NCBI GenBank assembly: GCA_021234155.1
Contig: JAJEKV010000013.1
Span: forward strand, 372,001 to 436,000
Origin: Isoetes taiwanensis
Lineage: Eukaryota; Streptophyta; Lycopodiopsida; Isoetales; Isoetaceae
Direction of reading: 5' to 3'
Length of the DNA: 64,000 bases
This document shows positions 1-12,139 of this stretch, in pieces. Below the pieces are notes generated by a model. That model was not told the DNA's origin. It did no database searches and was given only the letters and a program-made list of their open reading frames with translations. The first letter of the stretch is position 1. The number at the start of each line of letters is the position of its first letter. Position numbers and translations under genes: made by a program.

Positions 1-138
1 TATTTCAGATTTGTTGAAGATGGCAAACTAAATCTTGCTTTATTTTTATTTTGATAAGATTAGACCAGATGCAAAGGTCAAAAGATATTTTAAGTAGAAA
101 GCATCAACTATCGCCTAGATAATGTAAACTAAGATAAT

Positions 139-442
139 GTAAAATAGGAGTTTTGGGTAAAATCGTGATTATTTGGTAGAGAACCACAAAAGATTCAAAA
201 AGGTACAACATGTTACGCCACTCGGTAATATCTCAATAAAGGTAACGCTTTTAGAATCGATATTTAATTTGCATTCGATATATTATTATTTTTTATCTAA
301 CTTTTGCAGATTAAATACTTTTGACATTTATTTGGATTTTTTGAATTAGTTTTAATGAAAAGAAAAATGAAAGTAACACTCTTATACCTGGTTTAGGTAC
401 CTTTGCGGTGTTCAAAATTGGTAAGACCCTACCTAGTTTTAC
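139..442. mobile_element. MITE copy A (family shared with 13954-14271)
   Basis: A non-coding AT-rich element of about 300 bp. Its interior shares ordered blocks with the element at 13954-14271: 'taatatctcaataaa' plus a short GTAAC/GTTAC box, 'gttttaatgaaaa', and a right part with 'ggtaccttt' followed by 'accctac'. The left end (gtaaaataggag...gggt) is a degenerate inverted match of the right end (accctacctagttttac). It encodes nothing and would depend on a transposase made elsewhere. No clear target-site duplication is seen. Boundaries are approximate because the terminal repeats have decayed more than in copy B. Confidence 0.55.
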
Positions 443-1857
443 TTCTATTCATTGAAGTAAACGCCCAAGAATATGGACCACACCTCTCCATAGTAAGGGT
501 TATTAAACAAATGAACAATAAATAAAGATGAAACATCTGAAGCAGAATCCCAGACTCTTTCTTTATGCAACTAGCACTTAGGTGTAAGCCTCCAAAAGAT
601 AATTGTCAAAATATTCATGGCTATGTGATTCTCAGGTACAACGTTCATCTACATTTTTTCTAGAGTCTAGGAATGAAAGTCTTATAAACTTCACAAAAAT
701 TTAGATCTAATGCCCATGAATACTAGTAAATATCCTTCCCCGAAGCTTTCCAAGAAAAAGCAATGATGGGTTGTGTACACAACTTTAGAGGTAAAACACC
801 ATCAAAGTTTAGTAGTTCTGTTTCACACAGTTTCATCTACACAAATTTGGTTGAACTACTATATGATTTTTTTTGCCATTGTATACTTTTTTTATTGTCA
901 TTTTATCATCAACAGATTCTTTATAGAATCTCAATTTTAAATCCCTAACAAAGCCTAATGATGCACATGACAGCCATCCCATTAAGTCGGTTCAACTGGC
1001 CAGGCTGCGAGGGTATTCTCGCAGCGGTGGGAAACTATGATTCCGGGTATTGCATCTTCTTTTATTTTGTGAGGGTGTTGGATGTGCCGTGAACGCCAGA
1101 GTGTTAATGCCACCAAGACGCGGCGCTCTTCCTTCATGGACTTTTTGGTGAGGTGGTCTTTGTCTCTCCTCCTCCTGCTACTCTTGATTTTCGACATTTT
1201 CAAATTCCAAAGGAAGCAAAGATATGGCGGGTCGTGGACCGGCCCGGCCCATGCTTCTCTCTAATGGAGGAATGATTTATGTTTGTCCTGCTGGCGGCAA
1301 GGATGTTCCATTTTTCCTTTCCGCCCCTTTTGAGGTACCTTTTTCTTGCCTTTTTTTGCCACTATCTCAACTAGAAAATGGAAAGAAACAATAATAGTTT
1401 TATGCACAAGGGTCGCCTTTGAAAAAGGATTTGGCGCTATGGAGTTCCATATAGAGAAGAGGTTGCCATGACTCATTATGCATGTCGTAATGGGAATTGA
1501 TCCGAATTTAAGGTCACTAACTACATTAGAGCTTCAGACAATCATAAGACCAATCGGGTAATAGTTTGTAAGTCACCCTCTTATGCTTTCTTGATTTCTT
1601 CCTATTTTTGTGATGTTATGATGGCTTCACCTCCATAAATTTCGGAGCTATGTATGCCGGGAGTGGTTGGTGCACCTCGATCACAAACAGTCAGTCGATC
1701 TATCAATCCTACTTAATTCCATGTTGGTTTCCACACCTCTCGCTTCGATTATGCTCAATTATGATTGGGGACGCCTATGATTTGGGCGAGATGTCGAGTT
1801 TGCCTAAGGTTTTGATGGTAGCATCGCGTCTCTATACGGTTTCATTTAAGCTTTGTT
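443..1857. other. Non-coding stretch, no gene recognised
   Basis: AT-rich intergenic DNA with only short chance reading frames on both strands. The block around 960-1260 is somewhat richer in G and C but has no recognisable protein similarity. Confidence 0.5.
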
Positions 1858-1937
1858 TATGAAATACGGGATTCGAACTTCACTAAAATAATCAATGTCC
1901 AATAAGACTACTTTAACCAATCTAACTATGGAGCTAA
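1858..1937 (-). repeat. tRNA-like sequence, possible SINE head
   Basis: Read on the minus strand, this segment has a B-box-like core (GTTCGAATCC at 1869-1878) about 40 bases downstream of an A-box-like stretch (TAGTTAGATTGG, around 1918-1929). That is the order and rough spacing of an internal RNA polymerase III promoter. The flanks do not pair as a proper acceptor stem and the anticodon arm is poor, so it is not a functional tRNA. A decayed tRNA pseudogene or the head of a tRNA-derived SINE fits best. Confidence 0.4.
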
Positions 1938-1983
1938 TGTGACTATTTTTATCTTAAATCTAGTGTTTTTTTTATAACCCATT

Positions 1984-2290
1984 CACTACAAGAGGATGAG
2001 GGTTTACGCCGAAAAAATCAAGGAGAATTGAATGATATGTCCCGATGATATCCTCATCGATTATCCCGACGATAAATTCCCGACATATCAACACAGAAAA
2101 ACGCCGCAATAAATCGGCCGAAATGAAATCACATGGGAAGGCCGAAAATCGTCGGTAAATCGGCCGATTTTTTTTTCATTTGATGTAACGCCAGCATTTT
2201 CGGTTAATAACGTCGATTCTGCGTCGACAAACGTCGTGAAAAACGTCGAAAAACGCTGCAAATTTTTTACATTTTAATCATAAATTGACG
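1984..2290 (+). mobile_element. CACTA-type transposon left end
   Basis: The segment opens with CACTACAAGAGG, the terminal consensus of En/Spm-like CACTA transposons. It runs into about 270 bp rich in short subterminal motifs containing CGTCG or CGGCCGA (for example cgtcgaaaaacg near 2250 and cggccgattttt near 2150). Clustered subterminal motifs are normal at CACTA ends, where the TnpA-type protein binds. No CACTA transposase is found in the window. The right-hand end at 9715 carries different motifs (TGACGATTTT), and the 3-bp flanks do not match (ATT here, GCA there), so the two are probably different insertions. Confidence 0.55.
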
Positions 2291-2299
2291 AAGATTGAG

Positions 2300-5200
2300 G
2301 AATCGACATTGAAAGCTCTTATAGATCTCTGACATGATATATGATTAATAAAGTTTGCTAAATTATCCGTTGAAAAGTTAACGTTTTGGCTGGCTTTTAT
2401 GGTTTATCCGTTGTAACCTCCATTTGAAAGTCCCCTGGACATTTCTACCTAGTAATTAATCTTTTGCATTATAACACTGTGGATAAATGTAGATTCTATA
2501 AAAGATAATTATGATGGTAAATCCTTTGAATCAACAGGAGAGCGATCACCATGCTAAACCTTCTTTCCTAAGCATTGTTTGAAGTCACTATACAGTCCGC
2601 AGATCCCTCGGTCATGATATCTCTCAAAATTTAGGCATCACTTTGTTTTAGTTCCATTCACATTCATTCTTGAACTTGCCCCTTGCTACATACCATAATC
2701 CCTCAGGCCATTATTTGCATCCCACAATTCCACATGCCATTTTATCCCATGTTCACCTTTTGTTATGAACTAATTAAATACTTTTTGCATAGACCATTTT
2801 CTATTTTCCCATGCATAACCCTGACTATTTTAATTTTCATCATTCTTTGCTTTCCACCCCACAAAATCTTGTTCTATAATTTCTCTACCTTTGCCCTTTG
2901 TCCACCATATTCATCCTTTATTATAAAGTTTTAGTGTATAATGCAGTATAAAACCCAAAACTTCGGACGCCCAGATCTTGATCTACCTATTTTTCTCTGC
3001 CTAATGCCTAATCCGAATTTCTGTCTGTATGATTCAATCGATTCCAAGCTTCTAACTAATTGGCTAAGGTACCAAGTGATTCTGATGGTTGGTTATTGCA
3101 TTGAATTGGGTTTTCGCATCATGCTTAAAAAGCTTCACTGCATGGCGATGGAGTGATTCTGGATACCGGCGAATATGAATATTCGAGGGAATTAAGGCTT
3201 GCCTCGAAAGCTTGCTGGGCTTTTTCTGTGTTGCCAGGCATGTTTTGGATTAACACTGAGATGTGACAGAGGTTGAATTTTTCCTCTTCGTGGACCCGGA
3301 GCTTAGACCTTGGTTTTATGGAGGAGGAACGCCATATACACCTTATTGCCCACGCCGGTGGCACGGTTGCGGACTCGAGTGTTATGTAAGCTCTTTCTTA
3401 AATGCTTCATTTCCCTGCTTTTTCCTTTTCCATCCAGACCGCGTAAAAGCCCTCTCCATTTCTCTTTCAATCCGGCCCAAAACATCCATCAATGCAGCTA
3501 CAACCCACTGGGAGCAGGAGCATGAAGTAAACACAATTGGATCGACAGAGCGCATTTCTACCAGTTTGAAAATGCTTTGTCTTTTGTTCATAACAGGAAG
3601 CATCGAAAGCCATATTTGATTGATAGAAGTTCGTTCGCGGTATTGTTTTTCCAGCCATTGTCATGATAATTGCATTTTGGGGTCTGCGTGTATGTTAGGG
3701 TTGAATTTCTTTGTTGGTGCATTACAGACCAGGTCCGATCCTCCAAGGAAGGGCGACAAACGTGCGGATTTTAGAATAGTGCAAGAAGCAGGATTTGGTA
3801 TGCAGGGCAAAACATACCTGGCATAACTTACTAGAGATGTCTTCCAATAACTCAAATTGGTAGTAGGAACTTGGTCTGGCTGGAAAAGGTCCTCCATGAT
3901 TTGAACTTGCCTAGATGGCTAGACATAAAGAAACTTGCAAGGAGGCTTGCCAGAGACCAGCAGGATCATGCAGGGTAACCAAACATGCAATATCTAATAA
4001 AAAAATTCTAAATTACTGATTCAACTCACCTTTTGCAGCCATGTAATATGTCTTGGAGATGTGAACTAAGCATGCTAGTCCATTTGATAGGAAAGTGGCA
4101 ATCGGCGTGGCGCTTGATGATTGGGAATATCTCCTTCCGAGGGACCACAGTGGAAGGAAACATCATTGTTTGAAACAAAGGAAGAAAAATCCTGACATAT
4201 ATGCCTCGAATTTTACAATCAAGAAGCAGCAAAACATCGGCTGACAAGAGGCAAGGATATAGATGTCTCTACCGGCAATAGGGCGGAAAATGCAAGTCCT
4301 CTCAATCTCCATGATAACCCATGGTGGTTGTATGGTTATGGGTCAGATTTGAAGCAGACTTTTAGAAGATGGCAATCAATTGCAAATTGTAATGAAAGAA
4401 AAGTAGAATAACAGCACCTTCAGAATGGCAAAATCTCCCAATGGCATTCCAAACAGGCCAAATAAAGGAGTTGCATCCTCAAGTACATAAAAAGCATGTA
4501 TAATGTAATATTCCTCAAACAAATAGTTTAGTAGAGCAATATAATCTTTCAATCTATTTTACCGGCTTGGACCAAGTGTTTACATTATCTACATGGGCCT
4601 CCTCGGAAGATTTATCTACATCTAAGTTATTCACATGGTAAAGTGGTCGTAAGTCAAAGTTATTATGGAAAATGCTCCTTTATTAGTCACAATACAACTT
4701 TAAGGTTATCTATGCATTATCCAATTATGGACAAGATGCAACATTGAAAGATATTAATTTTAGTATTCAAATCCTGTATAGAAAGTTTAGAAGTCACCAA
4801 TAACATGCCAAAATACCACCAAGAAGTAAATCCCTTCTAAAACTGGTCCAATGAAATGTTTGATAAGCACCCCAACATTTGTAAGTTGCAAAAATTATGC
4901 CCATATTGAGAAGAGTAATTGGAAAAAAGATTAAAATCAACTAATAATGAGCATTTAGCATAATGAGCACATAATATGCCCAATACAACGAAGAAATAGA
5001 TCCCCTTCTATATAATGTTCCAATGCAATGTCCGATAGGCGTCCCAACATTTGCAGGATCCAAATGATCGCCATTTGCAGGATCTAAATGATGGCCAGCA
5101 AACGGCGGGCACCATAACTATCTCTATTATAACAATATAGAGTCTAAGTTGCATGCCATCAACACGTATCCCACACTGTGGCTCAACAACCCACCCAGTC

Positions 5201-7150
5201 CGCACTCTCATATATGTTGACCTCAATTAGAAGAATGCAGAGTTTGTCTCCGATGGCATTATACTATATCAACAAACACTATAGCTAATTGAAGACTTTT
5301 TGACAATGATTTCATTGCCTCAACTTAGTTTACAAAGGAACTTCGAAACAACCCAGCATGCTCAAACTTCCTCCACTGTTCATACCATATTGCCCAGCAT
5401 TGTTTACAAATCGCCATATGATCCCAGCAACGCTGGGCACCTAACTAGTTTCAACCATATTGCTATTTTCCATGATCCATCCCTTTGAATTTTTAGCTAA
5501 GTACACCATCATTTCCATTGTCTTTTTACTTTCACGATTATTCCCCTTGCCATATTATTTTTTATCTCTATGCTTTCCTTACCATTTTATACCCTTGTTG
5601 TTGCCATGCCCCTACTTTAAATATTTCTTCATGGTCGAACCTTGCAATTGTGTCTCAAGGGCTTCCCTAGAAGTAGGTGACCTCACTCAAATTTGCCTTG
5701 CACCAAATTGTTTTCCATGGTCGAAAGTATTTCATTTTTTAAAGCTCATAATTATTGGCTTATTTTAACCCCTTCAGACCATGGTCGAAGACGTCTAAAT
5801 ACCTTAACAAGTGAATACGGTGAAAATACAAAGAAACTCTTTCTTTCCCCTTTTTTGTATGACTATGGCACTAACGAAGACCTGGCTCAAACCTGGCTTT
5901 GAAGCTTTGGAGAATTTTTTGCGAACAAGCATGAAGTTGGTAGGCCTATGTATAGTTTGAATGAATGGAAATTGCTAAATTTCTATGTGGATCTCACACG
6001 TAGTATCATGTAAATTGAATGTATGACATTAAATATATCAATGGAGATAATTTTGGGCCTATGCTAAGTATTACGGAAAAAGGGGGTATGATGCATCACT
6101 TAGGTTTGGCTATAAAAAAAATGGTATAAAAGAAATGGGCACTAGTAGGAATATATGAAGATAAGCTAGTGAAATAATGGTGAAGGATGAAACCAAATTA
6201 AGTAGATAAACTTAAACACTAGGTTTAGTTATTAGGTCATTTTATCCAAGTTGTGAAAGCCACATATAGAAACGACAGGTAGCCGCATATGGAAGAGGTT
6301 CGCCTGATTGGGCATGCATGAGTCGCAAAATGGAAACCTACTTGGACTTCTTTTTGATTTCACCTCAATACTTTTCCGATTATGGTAGGATTCCTCTCAA
6401 CAGTTTATTGCTCGGATCGTGGTTGCCTATGGCGGCTGCAGATAGATTTGATATGCTTGTGAAGCATGATTTGAAAACGAAAATGAGATGACTATCTGGA
6501 GCTTCAATAACCAGGTCAATATGGCGCTTTCAATATATTATCGAACGTTGGAGGCAAAATCCCTAGTGCAGACGTGATGATAGATCTTGCAATGGTGGCA
6601 ATAAAAACACATAGACACCTTTTTTGGGAAGAAAGGACCATCTCACTAGTTGAATACCTGTAAGAGTACCTGGTTACTTGCCTCTTTTACTGCATATTTG
6701 AAACAGAAACAGGGCCAGCAATCTGCTCAAGATCTATAAGCAATTGGATTGTTATCCATATATTCCCATCAATTTGAGAAAGTTTTTAAGTCGCATTAAA
6801 TGATAAAGCATACACAAGATCCGGGGGTTGCAAGAAAATAACCTTTCTTTCGGTGTATGGCCCAAAATCTTCTCTGATACATTAATCAGAGATATAGTAT
6901 TCAAGATTCAGACCTTAACATTAAAAAATAATAAAGTTTAGCAATGAAATCTTGACATATATAGTTTAGCAATGATCTTGACATATATGAGACATTAACT
7001 AGAAGATATGGTGTGGGTAATCCCGAACCAAAATGAGTACACAATAAACATAAACAATTAAAGTATTAATTGAGTGACTGAGTGCTGAATAGACAAAGAA
7101 ATTGTAAAAGCAAAAGAAATTGTAGTACTCAAATTTTTTTTTGCAAATCA
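2300..7150. other. Long gene-poor stretch
   Basis: AT-rich DNA with scattered short open frames and no protein family I can recognise. Around 3731-3826 an acceptor-like 'cattacag' is followed by 32 codons ending in a stop. This could be a terminal exon of an unknown gene, but nothing upstream supports it. The remainder looks like decayed intergenic or transposon DNA. Confidence 0.45.
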
Positions 7151-7364
7151 TAACGAATTATATGTGAAGGAGTGATTCATACTTGGAGAAGAAATGGAGG
7201 TCAAAAAACCGGTGTAGGCACAATAGCGGATTGATTATGAGCAAAATTCTTCTCTTTGAATGGCGCCAAAGTTGCAGCAAGAAACCGGATGAGCTGGAAA
7301 TTTTAGCCGACGTAGTTGCCTGCCAAAAGTTTAGACGGGCGATGTTGCCTGTAGAAAACCAAGA

Positions 7365-7398
7365 GGGTGCCAAAACGCTGACTAGGTTTTTGGCACCC
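7365..7398. repeat. Short perfect hairpin
   Basis: GGGTGCCAAAA (7365-7375) and TTTTGGCACCC (7388-7398) form an 11-bp perfect inverted repeat around a 12-nt loop. It sits at the end of a 72-codon open frame of unknown nature. Function unknown; it could be a fragment of a transposon end. Confidence 0.5.
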
Positions 7399-8138
7399 TA
7401 AGTGTGATACGTTGGGTGTCCAAAAAATACACATTGCAATATATTAATGGTTATCTTTTATATAATTTTTGGTTCGGGCTATAATGTGATTTCGGCCTAA
7501 GACCTTTGAATTTCTACAAAGTGCTAAAATTCGAATTAGGGCTTGAAAGCCCTATTTCCAACGACCCTAACGCCGCTTCCCTCTTAGGAAGCGAGGAAGA
7601 GTGGCCGCTTTGGGCGGAGTCATGGCCGTGGAAATCATCGCTATGTTCAAATGTGGATGGCCGCCTGTGATTCATATGCAGGTAATTAATCTTGGCCTTA
7701 AATCTGATACAGATTTAGGAAGATATTTTGTTTTATCCATGATTGAGCCGATTCGGCTGCTTGTAGGAGTCTGTGTGCTTATGCAAGATCCTGCTCTATG
7801 ACTCAGGTGTATTTGGTGTATTTGATTGCCATTCTTATCAAGATCTGTAGTGCCAGACTTGGGCGTTACTTGCCATTGGAGAAACCTTTGATTTTGTTTT
7901 CCTATTCTCTTCTCTGAACAATCGAGGATTTCTGGACGATGAAAATTGGGTCGGATCTGTAACAGGATTCAGAGATTTCTCTGGAAAGCCCATGATAAAT
8001 GAAATGATTTTGCCCCTTTCTCTTCTTTCTCCAATCCATCGCGGGCCAAGTAGGTCTCTGTTGTAAGTTTTGGAGCTCTACCTCTTTAGTTCCTGCATTG
8101 CATTTATATTATTTGTTGTGTTTGTGATTTCTTTGTAG

Positions 8139-9088
8139 AAGCATAGGCTTGCGCTACTCAGAAGAGAGAAGAGAATGCAGTTCAATGATGGGCTTGCAAT
8201 GAAAGGTAACATTTGCATGTTACTGAATGAATGCTTACTTGTGTTTGAACATCAATATCCTTGTTTGGGAAATGTTTAGGCCCCCTTTTTGGTTTCTGAA
8301 GATGTAGATGTTGATATAAACAGGAAATACTCGTATTTTTGTCCGGTTACGGCCACTCCTTGGGGATGAGATTGCTGCGGATATAAGGTTTCCAGATGAG
8401 CATACATTATGCATTCAGGACATTTCTATTGGCAGCACATCTGTGGAATATTGTTTTGACCAAGTGTATGGACCAGACACGGCACAAGGTGATTCATCTT
8501 ATATTTGGTCTTATATACTGCATTTTGAAAAGTATTTGGATAGTCATGCTTGTATAATGGATGCAGAAAGGAATGAGTACTAGTACTATTAGCCTCCAGA
8601 ATAGTGGACGAGATTGTTTTTCTTGAGTTGAGATTTTGCATGAACGATTTTTACATGTACGGCTTGAGACGTCATGCTTCTTGTGGGACATATCCATTAG
8701 TTGTATGCACCTAAGATTGTGGCAAGCCAATGCATATATTTTCAGATCTACCTGACCCAATGGCTGCATGTAGATTTGGCTGTCTTTATTAACAAGTTTG
8801 AGGCAATTGAGACAACAAGGGCTCCTCTTGTGTTATAAAACACATTTTCTGCCTTATGATTGATCTCCTGATTGGGTTCTCTGTTATCAATTTTGCATTG
8901 TCAGTTCGTATTGTTCGTTTCCAGTTCTTATATTACTCCTTGTTTGAAGTATGGGCTTAATGCAGGTGACCTTTTCCAAGGCATACAGCCTTTCGTCCAG
9001 TCAGCATTGGATGGTTATAGCATTGGATGGTTATAACGTTTGTATATTTGCATGCGGTCAATGTGCATCGGGAAAGACCTACACAATG
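8139..9088 (+). pseudogene. KIN-14 kinesin motor fragment, pseudogene
   Basis: Three exon-like blocks with good splice sites, 8139-8205, 8324-8488 and 8966-9088, encode the start of a kinesin-14 motor domain. The order is a neck-like segment (RREKRMQFNDG), the first motor strand (RIFVRLRPLLGDE), FDQVYGPD, then LFQGIQPFVQSALDGY, and a P-loop segment reading ACGQCASGKTYTM where families normally have AYGQTGSGKT. The wording is closest to the KCA/KAC branch of plant KIN-14, known for chloroplast movement and cell division; that branch assignment is from memory. A perfect 16-bp tandem duplication (9003-9018 and 9019-9034) shifts the frame just before the P-loop. No later motor exon is found: the sequence runs into a CACTA end at 9300. 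A dead gene fragment is the best call. Confidence 0.8.
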
Positions 9089-9300
9089 GTATACTATGGC
9101 TTCATGCAGCATCTCTGTTTCTTTTGTCAACTGGGCACCATGATGCCCATGTACTTGTTACTTATTACTACTTGAATAAAGGAAATTTTTTCACATTCTT
9201 GTCTATAATTTGTAAGATATATTTATGTCAATTTAAGCATCAACATATCCTTAGAATGCAACTGTGTAGATTTAATTTAAACTGCAACTAATTCCAGGAT

Positions 9301-9715
9301 ATATTGCAAAAATGTTTTTGACGAAAATGTTGACGTAGAGTTTGACGAATTTTTTGACGATTTTGTTGACAAAAATGCTGACGATTTTGCTGACGAAAAA
9401 TCTGACGATTTTCCTGACGATTTTGCTGACGAACAATCTGACGATTTTGTTGACGAACCCTGACGTTTTTTCTGACGATTTTTATGACGAAACGTGTGAC
9501 GTTTTTCGTGACGATTTTTGTGACGTTTGTTTTGACGCAAAATCGTCAGAAACCTGACGATAAACCTGACGATATTTCTGACGAAAATTCTGACGTTTTA
9601 TCGTCAGATAATAGTCGTCAGGCAAATCGTCAGCCACTAGGGTCCGGGCACTTGCCTGTTTTGTGAAGACTATCTGACGATTTTCCTGACGCAGAACCGT
9701 TATTCTCTTGTAGTG
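9301..9715 (-). mobile_element. CACTA-type transposon end with 12-bp-phased TGACG array
   Basis: The segment ends at 9711-9715 with TAGTG; its complement begins CACTACAAGAGAATA, a CACTA-superfamily terminus. Inside it, TGACG occurs at 9319, 9331, 9343, 9355, (9367, one mismatch), 9379, 9391, 9403, 9415, 9427, 9439, 9451, then 9461, 9473, 9485, 9497, 9509, 9521, 9533, 9555, 9567, 9579 and 9591. The spacing is 12 bp except for one 10-bp step and one 22-bp step. Inverted copies (CGTCA) follow at 9544, 9602, 9616 and 9628, and two more forward copies at 9675 and 9687. This matches the subterminal TnpA-binding arrays of En/Spm elements. The serine- and lysine-rich open frame on the minus strand is a by-product of the 12-bp period. 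Confidence 0.7.
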
Positions 9716-9899
9716 GCAGGATTAAAAAACCCCCGCCCCGAAGGGTTTTCGAGGGAAAAACTTAGCGCATAAGCCCTGGCGGCACACCGCATACAATTGC
9801 ATAGGACGGTTCAATACCGTCCCCATAGGACACAAACGAGCCGCATCCATAATCTCCCTGGAGGTATGACCCCAACAAACCCACCGACGCCAGAAGTCA

Positions 9900-11950
9900 A
9901 TAGCCGATGCAACGGCCGGCCGCACTAATGTCGAGCATATCGCCTTCGGATATGGGCAAATGCCGGGCAAGTCCGAGGGCATGACATTCATCCTCAATCG
10001 CTACCGGTGGCAACACCGGCAAAGCCTTTGCTCCCCGTGCTTCACGAGCCCAACGCGTCTGTTTCAATCGCGGGCGATGTGCCCCGTCGCGAATGGGCGC
10101 TATAAGCCCGCGTTTCTTCATGGGTAGCCGGGTGTACAAAATGCTTGGTGTGGGCCTCTTGTGAGCCTAGGATTGACTTCGCTGGCGATAGTGTGCCGAC
10201 TTAACATGCGTCGAGCCTCTCGCATCCCACGACTTGAAGGAAAGTAGCATCAAGGTATAGTTTAAGTGCCTCGCGATCTTTCTTTGTCCTGACCTGGATG
10301 CATCTGTTTGCCTGCACACCCCAGCGTGAGAACCATTGAGCCCGCTTGTCTTTCCCCGAGGATTTCAGCGTTGGGGACCCATTGCCGTGGCCAAAGCAAG
10401 GCGGGGCAAGCGTGTATCATCCATAGCGACCACCTTTTGGAAGTAAACGACATGGCGTTCCAATGCAGCCCGTTGAAGGGGTAAAAGCACATCTCCCGGT
10501 AGGATGCGGTGCGAACTGTGGACTTCACCCCTGGGGCCCGTGCCAAGAAGGCCTTCGCACTGCTTTCGAGGTCATTCCGTGTTGAGGGATATCACCCGAC
10601 CCCACACTTCGCCCCCATACAAAAGGGCGGCTCAACCAAGGCCGAAACAAATGTGGCGGTGCCCCGGGCATACAACTCGCCTTGTGGGCTGTTGTTCTCG
10701 CATGGCATATAGTGCTTTCCAACCCGCAGTGACCCGCAACCCGATAGCCGCATCCCAATGGGTGGTAGTTGAGAACTCAATCCCCAAGTACTTGTAGGTC
10801 GGAGCCACCTCTACCTCTTGCCCCCCTCGGTAAGTGAATGTAGGAAGCCTTGGTCGACGGATGATGCAACTAGCAAAGACACCTAGTTTTGGCCAAGTTA
10901 ACTCGCATGCCGGTGAATTGGCAAAAAGTGTCAAGAGCATCCGGTGGCGTTGCATGTCCTCCGGAGTATAGGCCATGAGGTTGACATCGCCGCGATATAT
11001 GAGTTCTTTGGATTGTGTGATGCATGATATGTGCCGCACCCCATGCTCGAGAGCCAATCTTCCAACCGATCAATGTACGGGCCAAAGAGTGTGGGGGAGA
11101 GGGGGCAACCCCGACGCGACTCAATGCTACCGGTCACCGGTACGTGGTTGCCGATGTGATACGGCTCGAGCATGCCTCATACGACCCTATATCTTGCATT
11201 ACGCAAGTCCGGGGGGTCCCCGGTACCGCAATCGTCCCATAGTTTATTCGCGGGTAATGCGTGGTCGAATGCCTTTGCAAAATCCACGAAACAACGATGT
11301 GTTCTTACGCGGCGATTCTGCTATCTTCAATCAATAATGCTAGAGTGAAGATATGATCAATGGTGGAATGTTTGGGCGAAAGCCCGCACGGTAAGAGCTC
11401 GCACCTCCGTTTCCTCCGCCCATATTGTCGGCCCATTTTGCTCAAGGATGCCAGATAACAGTTTTTTTGCAAAGAGAGAGCTGACCATAATAGTACGGTA
11501 GTTGGCGGACATTGAGGGTCCCCTCTTTTTGTATATGGGCACTACTCTACTAGTGGTCCATTGCGTGGGAAGCCTTCTCGCAATGCTTTATTGAACAATG
11601 CCGTGAGAACGAGGCACCGGTGGAGGCCCCGCCCATTTCGAAGCTCGCACTTTGCATGCCATCTAAATCTGGCCGCCTTCCCATTAGCTAGGGCGTTTGT
11701 AGGCCCATGATGACATCCCCTCTGTGATAACCAGAGCCATGCCTATCTGTGGAGGGACCGGTGCCCCCGAGCCGTCATCACACATATTGCAAAAATACTG
11801 TACCCATTGCTCCGAGGTGATGTTCCCTGTGGGCTGTACCGGCTTGCTCAAGACCCTCCTCCAGAATGTCCTAGGGTGCCGGTCCAGGAGACCAAACATC
11901 TGTTGCTTTGATGCTCATGCGAGGTATCCGCCTTCTTGTTCTTGAGGAAG
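9900..11950 (-). pseudogene. LINE ORF2 reverse transcriptase, broken
   Basis: Segments in several minus-strand frames show reverse-transcriptase hallmarks: PIYKKRGPSMSANYRTIMVS near 11540-11440 (the KKGD...YRPI block), SRRGCPLSPTLFGPYIDRLE near 11110-11050 (the QGxPLSP block), and ELIYRGDVNLMAY near 11003-10965, where YRGD stands in place of the catalytic YADD. PTYKYLGIEF near 10805-10775 is the usual KYLG block. At least four frame changes separate these pieces. The part before 10600 towards the 3' end has no domain I recognise. The lost catalytic aspartate and the frameshifts make it inactive. Confidence 0.75.
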
Positions 11951-12139
11951 GAACGGTATTGACCCGGCGGCTGTGGGCGAGAGAGGCGGGATCGATGACT
12001 TGCCCAGGAGTGTCGCGTTTGAGCTCCCGACACTCATCATCAAACCATCTGTTGCGGGGGAAGGTGGCGGTGCCTGAGGCTTGCCGTGAGCGACCTCTCC
12101 CAAAGCATCTTTCTGCAGCCGTCAGGAGCAGGTGAGTCA

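Noticed and set aside
9277-9540. Minus-strand open frame rich in Ser, Lys, His and Arg repeats
   Set aside because: It is the translation of the 12-bp-phased TGACG array; a 12-bp period gives a four-codon repeat on either strand.
1984-9715. One 7.7-kb CACTA element spanning both termini
   Set aside because: The 3-bp flanks differ (ATT versus GCA) and the subterminal motifs of the two ends are unrelated; the interior has no CACTA transposase.
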